Of a stretch of DNA of 11,821 bases, positions 5,803 to 11,821 are shown piece after piece; position 1 is the first letter of the stretch, and each line of letters starts with the position of its first letter. Source of the DNA: Thermococci archaeon (GTDB taxonomy: Archaea > Methanobacteriota_B > Thermococci > Thermococcales > Thermococcaceae); the NCBI GenBank assembly GCA_003663695.1, contig QMUB01000007.1, forward strand, positions 1-11,821. Reading direction: 5' to 3'. The translations under genes were made by a program, and so were the position numbers. The notes beneath the pieces were generated by a model. The model saw only the letters and a list, made by a program, of their open reading frames with translations, was not told where the DNA came from and did no database searches.

Positions 5803-8115
5803 ATGGAAGAGATAAAAGAACTGGAAAAAGAAAAAGTAGAGGTTGTTTTGGAAAGAACCAGAACACTATCACCCAAACTGGAGATTCTAATAAGAATCGC
5901 AGCAGTTTTGATCGGTATCTATGAAATACTCTTCATATTCAACTTCAACTACACTCTCTACGATCTGTTCTCAAGATTGGGGATAAACATTGGAATACTA
6001 AAGATCACATTTCAGAGCAAGCAGGGAGAAGCATTTGTACTGGCAATGATTCTCCTAATCACATACATTCTCTACCCATTCAGGAAAAGGGAGAAGGAGC
6101 TCAAAAAAGTGCCGATTTACGATTATCTGCTTGTAGCTCTAAGTCTGATCTCAATGTTTTACCTCTTCGCAGTCTACAACAGATATGCAGAGTTTGCCGA
6201 GGTTTACATGCAGGACGTGATATTTGGAATCCTCGCAATAATTCTCGTGCTTGAAGCTACAAGGAGGGTTTTGGGATGGGTTCTGCCATCCGTAGTGATG
6301 GTATTCCTAATTTACGGAATCTATAAGGTCGGCTTTAACTGGATACGCTTTACCCAGCAGCTCTACTTTGATGAAGGAATATTTGGTATTCCTCTCTTCG
6401 TCATGACAATATACGTTTTTGCCTTCGTGTTCTTTGGAGCGTTCCTCCTCAAAATAGGCGTGAGCGATTATATCACGGAGTTTATGATATCCCTATTTGG
6501 CGCCCGTCCGGGCGGACCTGCAAAGGCAGCAGTCGTTTCAAGCGGACTCATGGGTACGGTGAGCGGCTCAAGTGTCGCTAACGTTCTAACGACAGGAACA
6601 TTTACCATACCTCTTATGAAAAAAGCCGGTTATCCCAAAGAAATAGCCGGGGCTGTTGAGCCTGTGGCATCGACGGGAGGCCAGCTGATGCCCCCAATCA
6701 TGGGTGCGGCGGCATTCATCATGGCAGAGTTTTTGGGAGTCCCATATAACAAACTCATCATCGCCGCGGTTCTCCCAGCGTTGGTTTACTACTCCGGTGT
6801 TTACCTATTCATAGACCTTGAAACAAAGCGCCTTGGATTGAAAGGCATGCCCAAGGAGAGCTTTCCCCCCCTTAGATACTTCGTGAGAAAGCTCTACATA
6901 CTCTCTCCAATACTCGTAATCACCGTGGCATTGGTTTGGGGCATAGCCCCTCACATATCGGCAATATCGTCCCTTGGAATAGCCATCTGGGTTTCATGGA
7001 TTTCAAAGGACAAAATAGAAGGACATGAGATGTTCTATGTCGGTGTGGCGTTCTTAACGACGGTGTTGATGTTCACCGGGAGAGAGATAGGGAAGCCCGT
7101 GGCACTGATCCTGCTGCTGCTAGCCCTCACCCTTGTAGCTCTCTCCTTCGTATCAAATCTGACAAAAAGGAACGAGAAGCTCTACATAAGTCTGCTCTTT
7201 ATACTCTTTATTGCAATGACAAAATACCTGGGCATGAGAAAGGAGCAGATACTCCTAATGACAGGAGTTCTGGGAATAGTTTTCTCACTTATAGTGGGCT
7301 ACTTTTCAAAGACAGAGGAAGGGAGGAAGATGTACTCGGCGACCTATGAATCGATGATAGATGCAGGAAAGACAAGTACGAGCGTTATGCTAGCCGCAGC
7401 AAGTGCTGGATTGATACAGGGAGTTCTTACAATGACCGGGCTCGTGACGAGCTTGGGGTACCGCTTGGTCAGCCTCACTGCCGGGAACCTATGGTTATTA
7501 CTCCTATTGACCATGATATTTAGCCTGATACTCGGTATGGGCGTCCCAACAACGGCAAACTATATTATAACATCCCTTGTAGCAGCTCCAGCAATATACA
7601 ATGCCGTTTTGGGATTACAGCCATACAGCTCTCCGGTTCCGGGCTTTGGAACGCCTATAGCTCTCCTGGCGGCACACTTTTTCGTGTTCTATTTTGGGAT
7701 CTTAGCAGATGTAACTCCACCTGTAGCTCTGGCATCCTATGCGGGCTCTGCTCTAGCGGGAGGAGACTTCTGGAAAACTGCGATGAATGCAGTGAAATAC
7801 GCCCTCGCAGGATACATTGGGCCATACATATACTTCACACACCCGGAGATGTTCATAATAACCGTGCATCCATGGACTGCTGGAACCGCAATAAAAGTAG
7901 CATACGACCTCGGAGCAACACTACTGGTAATGTATCTACTTGCTATAGCTCTAACAGGATGGTTCAGGAGGTCCCTAAAGAAAGAGATTAGAGCTTTGCT
8001 GGTTATAGTGGGAGTTGCTGGAGCCACACTTAACTATTTGGTTATTGGCATAGGACTTCTCGCAGTGCTCGGCATATGGTTCTTTGGGGACAAACTCCCG
8101 ATAGTGGAGCGTTAA
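5803..8115 (+). CDS. TRAP transporter fused permease (4TM/12TM, DctQ-DctM fusion)
   Basis: A 770-residue polytopic membrane protein that fuses the small DctQ-like and large DctM-like TRAP subunits, as is usual in TAXI systems. It would move the receptor-delivered substrate inward using an ion (normally Na+) gradient. Residues 1-30 are charged and cytoplasmic. The first membrane segments lie around 30-155. The DctM core follows with the signatures GLMGTVSGSSVANVLTTGTF (about 247-266) and EPVASTGGQLMPPIMGAAAF (about 286-305), and the repeat-related LGMGVPTTANYII (about 575-587) and DVTPPVALASYAGSALAGG. After that come several further helices and a short basic/acidic tail. The ATG is 1 nt after the DUF1850 stop and has a near-perfect GGAGGTG site, so translation is coupled. 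No frameshift is visible. Confidence 0.94.
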   Translation: MEEIKELEKEKVEVVLERTRTLSPKLEILIRIAAVLIGIYEILFIFNFNYTLYDLFSRLGINIGILKITFQSKQGEAFVLAMILLITYILYPFRKREKELKKVPIYDYLLVALSLISMFYLFAVYNRYAEFAEVYMQDVIFGILAIILVLEATRRVLGWVLPSVVMVFLIYGIYKVGFNWIRFTQQLYFDEGIFGIPLFVMTIYVFAFVFFGAFLLKIGVSDYITEFMISLFGARPGGPAKAAVVSSGLMGTVSGSSVANVLTTGTFTIPLMKKAGYPKEIAGAVEPVASTGGQLMPPIMGAAAFIMAEFLGVPYNKLIIAAVLPALVYYSGVYLFIDLETKRLGLKGMPKESFPPLRYFVRKLYILSPILVITVALVWGIAPHISAISSLGIAIWVSWISKDKIEGHEMFYVGVAFLTTVLMFTGREIGKPVALILLLLALTLVALSFVSNLTKRNEKLYISLLFILFIAMTKYLGMRKEQILLMTGVLGIVFSLIVGYFSKTEEGRKMYSATYESMIDAGKTSTSVMLAAASAGLIQGVLTMTGLVTSLGYRLVSLTAGNLWLLLLLTMIFSLILGMGVPTTANYIITSLVAAPAIYNAVLGLQPYSSPVPGFGTPIALLAAHFFVFYFGILADVTPPVALASYAGSALAGGDFWKTAMNAVKYALAGYIGPYIYFTHPEMFIITVHPWTAGTAIKVAYDLGATLLVMYLLAIALTGWFRRSLKKEIRALLVIVGVAGATLNYLVIGIGLLAVLGIWFFGDKLPIVER

Positions 8116-8117
8116 AT

Positions 8118-8137
8118 CCTCCTTTCTAAATTTTATT
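8118..8137 (+). terminator. T-rich terminator after the TRAP operon
   Basis: CCTCCTTTCTAAATTTTATT directly follows the permease stop. Thermococcal transcripts usually end at short T-rich stretches, and this one fits. It overlaps the left edge of the convergent inverted-repeat region. Confidence 0.4.
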
Positions 8138-8138
8138 A

Positions 8139-8173
8139 ATGCTCTACTGAGAAAAAGGCTTTCAGTAGAGCAT
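8139..8173. terminator. 12-bp inverted repeat between convergent genes, possible bidirectional terminator
   Basis: The arms 8139-8150 (ATGCTCTACTGA) and 8162-8173 (TCAGTAGAGCAT) are perfect reverse complements around an 11-nt loop. The right arm encodes the last codons and stop (Met-Leu-Tyr-stop) of the isomerase-like gene, so the left arm is effectively a noncoding mirror of a coding end. On the minus strand a TTTTT tract lies in the loop (8153-8157), just after the stop. An RNA hairpin could form in transcripts from either side. Confidence 0.55.
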
Positions 8174-9370
8174 AACCTCAAAGCCGAGCTCGCTTAAAAG
8201 GTCTGCCAGCTCCTCACTGTCCGCGTATATGAGAAGGTGATGATTCCCAAGGGTTCCATCTATGAAATCCCCTGCTTCCTCCACTTTAAGCCTGAGCTGT
8301 GTTCTACAGCGATACTCGCTCTTTTCCTGCTCAATGACCTCTACTCCTGCAACAACGGCTTTCCTCCCCCTAATTTTCAGCAGGGATGCTTTTCCTTTTG
8401 GAAGCTTGACGGCAACCCCCACGCCCATTCCGCTCTCAAAGTGGGATCTTATAACATAGCTCGATATTAGTGGAGCCGTGCAGTGAGCGAGGATTATATG
8501 GTTTTCACTATAATCTGCTATGTTTCCCATAAAAGCAGGCTTGTTAAAGAATCTACGGGCTATCACCATGCCCAAGAGGGAATTGAGCTCTCCCTCACAC
8601 GCCGCAGGGATTCCCTGAGCATTGAACATTGCCAGTGCTAAACAGGGGGTTCCCTTAATCTTGCCTATGAGATCAAAGCATCCTATAGTGAAGCCATCCA
8701 ACCTGTAATCCTCTACTATTCTCTTCAGTGCCACATAAATCCTTCCAGCCTTTATCAAATCTTCCCTGTGAGGTTCTTCAATTTTCTTTGCCTTTGCAAC
8801 TATCTCCTCCACTGCCCTCCATCCCTCAGCTTCCGTTGTTGCATCATAGTATTCGTAGAACTTTTTGAGGCTTATATGAACATACGGACGTTCGAAACGC
8901 TCATTTATGAGCCACGGCGAAGTTCGTCCAATGAGTCCAAGACGCATTTTGAGGAATTTTTCGAACAGCTCTTTCATATCCTCGTACCCCAACAGTGCAG
9001 CTTTGAGAGAGTCCAAATCCTTTACAAGGGTTGCCGGAATGAGATTATCCCTGAAGTACTCCCTAAGCTCAACTGCCGCTGCTATTGAATTGTTAAAGGA
9101 ATCACCAAAAAGAACTATCGGCTTCCTGTAAATTGTGAATTCTTTAAGTGCGTTTTCCGTTCCGCCAGTCAGAGGATAGAGAACGAGCACATCAGCTTCA
9201 TTAAAATCAATCTCCTCCTTCATGCTTTTGAATTCGGATTTTTCAGATAGAAAAACCCCTCCCATAACTTCAAAATCCTTTGCAATGGCCATTAAAAATT
9301 TGGATGATTTATTCTCAAACATCTTGGGGTCTGCCAGTTCGCTTATACCAAAAACGACACCAACTTTCAT
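8162..9370 (-). CDS. L-fucose/L-arabinose isomerase-fold protein (COG2407-like)
   Basis: A 402-residue protein related to the L-fucose isomerase superfamily, which interconverts aldoses and ketoses with a divalent metal. The metal-ligand pattern Glu...Asp...His looks conserved: Glu259 in AACEGELNSLLGM, Asp286 in GNIADYSENHIILAHC, and His377/378 in LGNHHLLIYAD. The N-terminal half is a Rossmann-like region (MKVGVVFGISELADP; ADVLVLYPLTGGTEN). At about 400 residues it is much shorter than E. coli FucI, so the true substrate is unknown. The frame extends to 9505, but the ATG at 9368-9370 has GGTGAT upstream and the extension would run into the divergent PIN gene. No sugar-pathway neighbours are visible. 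I am sure of the superfamily and unsure of the activity. Confidence 0.8.
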   Translation of the reverse strand: MKVGVVFGISELADPKMFENKSSKFLMAIAKDFEVMGGVFLSEKSEFKSMKEEIDFNEADVLVLYPLTGGTENALKEFTIYRKPIVLFGDSFNNSIAAAVELREYFRDNLIPATLVKDLDSLKAALLGYEDMKELFEKFLKMRLGLIGRTSPWLINERFERPYVHISLKKFYEYYDATTEAEGWRAVEEIVAKAKKIEEPHREDLIKAGRIYVALKRIVEDYRLDGFTIGCFDLIGKIKGTPCLALAMFNAQGIPAACEGELNSLLGMVIARRFFNKPAFMGNIADYSENHIILAHCTAPLISSYVIRSHFESGMGVGVAVKLPKGKASLLKIRGRKAVVAGVEVIEQEKSEYRCRTQLRLKVEEAGDFIDGTLGNHHLLIYADSEELADLLSELGFEVMLY

Positions 9371-9373
9371 GCT

Positions 9374-9413
9374 ATCACCAAGTATTTTAAACCTCAAAGT
9401 CTTAAATAAACTT
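9374..9413. promoter_or_regulatory. Overlapping divergent promoters, isomerase-like and PIN genes
   Basis: The 52-bp gap 9371-9422 must drive both genes. On the minus strand AAGTTTATTTAAG has a TATA-like box at 9401-9410, giving a start near 9380 and a short leader with GGTGAT (9374-9379). On the plus strand TATTTTAAA at 9383-9391 would start transcription near 9413, about 10 nt before the PIN ATG. The two boxes are interleaved, so both complexes could hardly assemble at once. The boxes are assigned by eye. Confidence 0.45.
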
Positions 9414-9422
9414 GTGGTTGGA

Positions 9423-10016
9423 ATGATCCGCTTTGTCCTCGACACGAGCATTTTTGTAAATCCCGACGTCAGAGGAAAACTGGGAGATAATCCCACAGAA
9501 GCCATGAAAAGCTTTCTAAGCTATGCAGAGAAGCTCTTTGGAAGGGTAGAGTTCTATGTATCTCCTGGGATATACAGAGAACTCACGAACTTCGTCGAGG
9601 AAGAGGAGGTTTCTCCGGATATCGAGCTTTATATTATTCGGAAGCCGCCCAATGTGCACGACATTAGAATCCCGGCTTTTGTTGTTTATGAGCTCATCGA
9701 AGACATAAGGCGGAGAATTGATAAAGGTTTAAGGGTTGCCGAAACTGCAGTGAGGGAGAGTGTTATAGACATAAACAATGTGGATAAAATAATCCGGAAA
9801 CTCAGGAGAAATTATAGGAGAGCACTTAGGGAGGGAATCCTGGATAGCAAAGAAGATTTTGAGCTGATTCTTTTAGCCAAAGAGCTCGACGCCACAATAG
9901 TTTCGGCGGACATCGGGATTTTGACATGGGCACAAAAGATGGGAATTAAATGGGTGGATGCGGTGAAATTTAAAGAAGTCCTTGAGGAGCTTGTTGAGAA
10001 GGTTGGAAAGGGTTAA
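9423..10016 (+). CDS. PIN-domain RNA ligase partner protein (MJ0950/UPF0278 family)
   Basis: A 197-residue PIN-domain protein matching the family named 'RNA ligase partner' because it is encoded next to Pab1020-type RNA ligases. PIN domains are Mg2+-dependent single-strand RNA nucleases with a cluster of acidic residues. Candidates here are Asp7 in FVLDTS, Glu53 in YRELTNF, Asp145 in SKEDFELI and Asp163 in VSADIGI. The middle (about 95-140) is basic and helical (RRRIDKGLRV..., KLRRNYRRALREG), plausible for RNA contact. The start at 9423 gives the usual VLDTS opening; the frame upstream to 9222 runs antisense through the neighbouring gene and is not credible. The upstream Shine-Dalgarno is weak (GTGGTTGGA), so the mRNA may have a very short leader. 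Its stop lies 2 nt from the stop of the convergent ligase gene. Confidence 0.9.
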   Translation: MIRFVLDTSIFVNPDVRGKLGDNPTEAMKSFLSYAEKLFGRVEFYVSPGIYRELTNFVEEEEVSPDIELYIIRKPPNVHDIRIPAFVVYELIEDIRRRIDKGLRVAETAVRESVIDINNVDKIIRKLRRNYRRALREGILDSKEDFELILLAKELDATIVSADIGILTWAQKMGIKWVDAVKFKEVLEELVEKVGKG

Positions 10017-10018
10017 TG

Positions 10019-11155
10019 CTAATCCACAAAAGCTCTGCCGTTCCACAGCTCCCTCATCTCCCTCGTGGCATCCGGATAAACGCGTTTGAATGTTATCCTC
10101 CAGTAGTCGCCAAGCTTTTCTATCTCTTCGATGTGTATCTTCAGGCCGAGCCTCTCAAAATGGGAGACCATTCTGTGGGCGGTTTCAATTCTCTTAACTC
10201 GAACCGTGAAGATTTCTTCAATCTCCTCCCCTGCTGAAACATCCCATATGCTTTCCACAAAGGGTTCAAGAAGAGCTCTCCCAAGGGCTTTTGCATATTC
10301 ATCAAAATCCTCCTTCACCCTTCGCTCTGCCATGTGAAATGCAAGGCGCTTTATGCGCTGCATAAAATAACCATGCGGCAGATCAAAGAATATCCTTGAG
10401 CCAATCTTTATATCATTGAGGTTGGCATAAGGGGTCACATATTTGACGATGCGCTTCATATCCGGACTCTTCATGACTATACCTTCTCTCCTAACCTCGC
10501 TCAACCAATCTATTAGATCCCTTAACTCTTTTATTTTGCTGAGGTCGTACATCCCAAAGGTTTCAACGCTTGGAAGGGAGTACTCCTCCACGAGCCTCAA
10601 CCTCTTCTCCACGGGAACTGATTTTCCGCTCCTCTTCTCCTGAATATCAAAGACGAAGAGCTTTATGTCCTCATCAACGTAAGGTGGACCCTCCACAAGG
10701 TAGGGACTTTCGGGTCCCGCCATCTCCGCACATATAACCATGTTGGGATAATCCCTGAAGAAGTCAAAGTTCACAAAATCCTCAATCCGCTCGGTGGAGA
10801 AAGGGCAGATAAACCCGCCCCTCGTAAAAGCAAGAATTCTATCTCCAATTCTGGCAACCCTCACATTGTAGCCATCAACTTTCTCCTCAACGTAGAAGGG
10901 CTTTCTCTTGAAGACCCGCCTTATCCCGTTTTCCAGATGAACAATTCGCCTTATATGGGGAAACCCGAGTATGATCTCATGCTCGTTAAATATTATCGTG
11001 CCCCTTCTGAGCTGTCCCGCAGAGTCCTTAAAGCGGAGATATCGGAGACCTTCAAATTCATCCTCCATTATACCCCCTTTGTTCTCCAGTATGGTTATTC
11101 TCTCCTCGCTTACACCCAGATTCAGTAGAATGTGCTTGAAGTGAGAGCTCACCAT
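10019..11155 (-). CDS. ATP-dependent RNA ligase, Pab1020 (Rnl3-like) family
   Basis: A 378-residue nucleotidyltransferase RNA ligase. Family members from Pyrococcus and Methanothermobacter are homodimers that seal 5'-phosphate to 3'-hydroxyl RNA ends and readily circularise RNA. Motif I is EEKVDGYN with the adenylated lysine at 92. Others are TRGGFICPF (111-119, motif Ia region), AEMAGPESPY (143-152), LFVFDIQE (166-173), REGIVMK (223-229, motif IV) and IVKYVTPYAN (236-245, motif V). A C-terminal helical domain (about 250-378) provides dimerisation in the family. The frame begins at GTG 11164, but that GTG lies in the Shine-Dalgarno AGGTG, which is well placed for the ATG at 11153-11155 (MVSSHFKHILLNLG), the family start. 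It is convergent with the PIN partner. Confidence 0.95.
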   Translation of the reverse strand: MVSSHFKHILLNLGVSEERITILENKGGIMEDEFEGLRYLRFKDSAGQLRRGTIIFNEHEIILGFPHIRRIVHLENGIRRVFKRKPFYVEEKVDGYNVRVARIGDRILAFTRGGFICPFSTERIEDFVNFDFFRDYPNMVICAEMAGPESPYLVEGPPYVDEDIKLFVFDIQEKRSGKSVPVEKRLRLVEEYSLPSVETFGMYDLSKIKELRDLIDWLSEVRREGIVMKSPDMKRIVKYVTPYANLNDIKIGSRIFFDLPHGYFMQRIKRLAFHMAERRVKEDFDEYAKALGRALLEPFVESIWDVSAGEEIEEIFTVRVKRIETAHRMVSHFERLGLKIHIEEIEKLGDYWRITFKRVYPDATREMRELWNGRAFVD

Positions 11156-11164
11156 GGGAGGCAC

Positions 11165-11194
11165 CTGTAATAAATTGGACTTTGAAGTTTATAA
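11165..11194 (-). promoter_or_regulatory. Candidate RNA ligase promoter
   Basis: On the minus strand TTATAAAC at 11187-11194 is a plausible TATA box. Transcription would begin near 11165-11168, just at the AGGTG ribosome binding site (11162-11166), giving a short leader. It lies in the 62-bp gap after the upstream tRNA-binding gene, so the ligase could be transcribed separately. Confidence 0.45.
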
Positions 11195-11200
11195 CAATTA

Positions 11201-11217
11201 GTAAAGAGAGAGAAAGC
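11201..11217 (-). terminator. Pyrimidine-rich tract after the tRNA-binding gene
   Basis: On the minus strand the sequence right after the stop reads GCTTTCTCTCTCTTTAC. Pyrimidine/T-rich runs act as intrinsic terminators in Thermococcales, but this one lacks a long uninterrupted T stretch, so the call is weak. Confidence 0.3.
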
Positions 11218-11821
11218 TCAACCCTTCAAAAATGCCTCCACGAAGTTCCTGGTCTCATTGAATGCCTCTAATGGAACGCCCTTGGGCAGTCCGCCAACCT
11301 CTCCCTTAACTTCCTTTAAGATTCCCTCTCCAGCACCCAAGAACATTCCCTCACTCGTAACACCGCGGAAGTTTGCGGGCGGGAGCAAAGCCACTGCCAC
11401 CCTGTCCTCGTCCTTAACGCTCAAATCATTCGTCACAACCGTTATGGCTCTATCCCCTATGTTCACATTGCACACGAGGAGTTTATCCGCATTCGGGTGC
11501 TTTCCGACGCTCATGATCTCCCCAACTTTTATATCCACCGCTATAACAGGATCATTTATCTTTCCAAGGGCGAGGCGTTTGTCAAGGTTCATGATGGTGT
11601 TCAAGAAAAACCTCACCTTTGCGACCGCCTCCTCCACTTTGCCCCGCTCTTCCCTGCTTGCAAGCTCCAGAAAACGGTGGTGCCACTCATCCCCTCCAAG
11701 CGCTTCTATTATGCCCTCTGCTTTTTCCTTAAGTGCCTTCATCTGAGGTGACTCTACAAGAAGACCGGGTTCCACATAGGAGTATCTCATAGCCTGAAGC
11801 TCCGGGATCATCTCCTTAGCG
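11218..11821 (-). CDS. tRNA-binding OB-fold domain protein (EMAP II/Trbp111-like, MetRS beta-like), 5' end beyond the window
   Basis: The C-terminal part (about the last 110 residues) is a tRNA-binding OB-fold of the kind found in MetRS C-termini, Trbp111 and EMAP II. It has [29 protein letters not shown] with the characteristic HPNADKL, then TVVTNDLSV and [20 protein letters not shown]. Such domains bind the outside corner of tRNA. An N-terminal helical region (about 100 residues, [38 protein letters not shown]) precedes it. An ATG at 11809-11811 gives 197 residues, but it directly abuts AAGGAG with no spacing, and the frame stays open to the edge (reading A-K-E before that Met). The gene therefore probably starts outside the window. 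Whether it partners a synthetase cannot be told here. Confidence 0.85.
   Translation of the reverse strand, partial: AKEMIPELQAMRYSYVEPGLLVESPQMKALKEKAEGIIEALGGDEWHHRFLELASREERGKVEEAVAKVRFFLNTIMNLDKRLALGKINDPVIAVDIKVGEIMSVGKHPNADKLLVCNVNIGDRAITVVTNDLSVKDEDRVAVALLPPANFRGVTSEGMFLGAGEGILKEVKGEVGGLPKGVPLEAFNETRNFVEAFLKG

Noticed and set aside
9222..9422. 67-codon upstream extension of the PIN gene reading frame
   Set aside because: It runs antisense through the start of the isomerase-like gene and its promoter and shows no family resemblance. The PIN domain begins at MIRFVLDTS, encoded from 9423.
9371..9505. 45-codon upstream extension of the isomerase-like gene
   Set aside because: It would overlap the PIN gene start on the opposite strand. 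The ATG at 9370 has GGTGAT at proper spacing, and MKVGVVFG is a typical first strand.
1..11821. Search for tRNA genes, CRISPR arrays, insertion sequences and prophage genes
   Set aside because: No cloverleaf, regularly spaced repeats, transposase or integrase motifs were seen on either strand.

Overview
The window looks like a chromosomal segment of a hyperthermophilic archaeon of the order Thermococcales (Thermococcus, Pyrococcus or Palaeococcus). I infer this from recalled family resemblance, not from a database search. The signs are archaeal Spt5, SecE, FtsZ1, L1, L11 and L10/P0 in one block, a DtdA-type D-aminoacyl-tRNA deacylase, a Pab1020-type RNA ligase with its PIN-domain partner, archaeal TATA boxes (for example TTTATATA upstream of ftsZ), and Shine-Dalgarno sites of the GGAGGTGA type. 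Gene density is high. The longest stretch without a gene is 234 bp (4117-4350), and no gap reaches 300 bp. I see no rRNA, tRNA, CRISPR array, insertion sequence or integrase.

Region 1 (1-4116, minus strand) is a housekeeping block. In transcription order it runs dtdA, then ftsZ with its own strong promoter, secE, spt5, rpl11, rpl1 and rpl10 (cut by the window edge). It joins cell division, protein secretion, transcription elongation and the ribosomal stalk/L1 region. A second candidate promoter lies in the 80-bp gap before rpl1, so L1-L10 could also be transcribed as a separate unit.

Region 2 (4117-8161) is a divergent 234-bp regulatory region followed by a plus-strand operon for a TRAP transporter of the TAXI type: a lipoprotein substrate receptor, a DUF1850 membrane-anchored protein, and a fused 4TM/12TM permease. 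The intergenic region carries two different short palindromes, one beside the candidate dtdA promoter and one immediately upstream of the TRAP promoter. They share the hexamer TTTACA/TGTAAA and are the best operator candidates in the window. The operon ends at a 12-bp perfect inverted repeat shared with the tail of the next, convergent gene.

Region 3 (8162-11821) holds an L-fucose-isomerase-like protein (minus), a PIN-domain 'RNA ligase partner' (plus) divergent from it over 52 bp with apparently overlapping promoters, a Pab1020-type RNA ligase (minus) whose stop codon lies 2 nt from that of the PIN gene, and a tRNA-binding OB-fold protein (minus) whose reading frame stays open through the right edge. 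The ligase/PIN pair looks like a conserved but functionally unresolved RNA-processing module.

I do not see a clearly new system. The most interesting open points are the palindrome-flanked TRAP promoter region, the ligase/nuclease pair with abutting 3' ends, and the orphan fucose-isomerase-fold protein.
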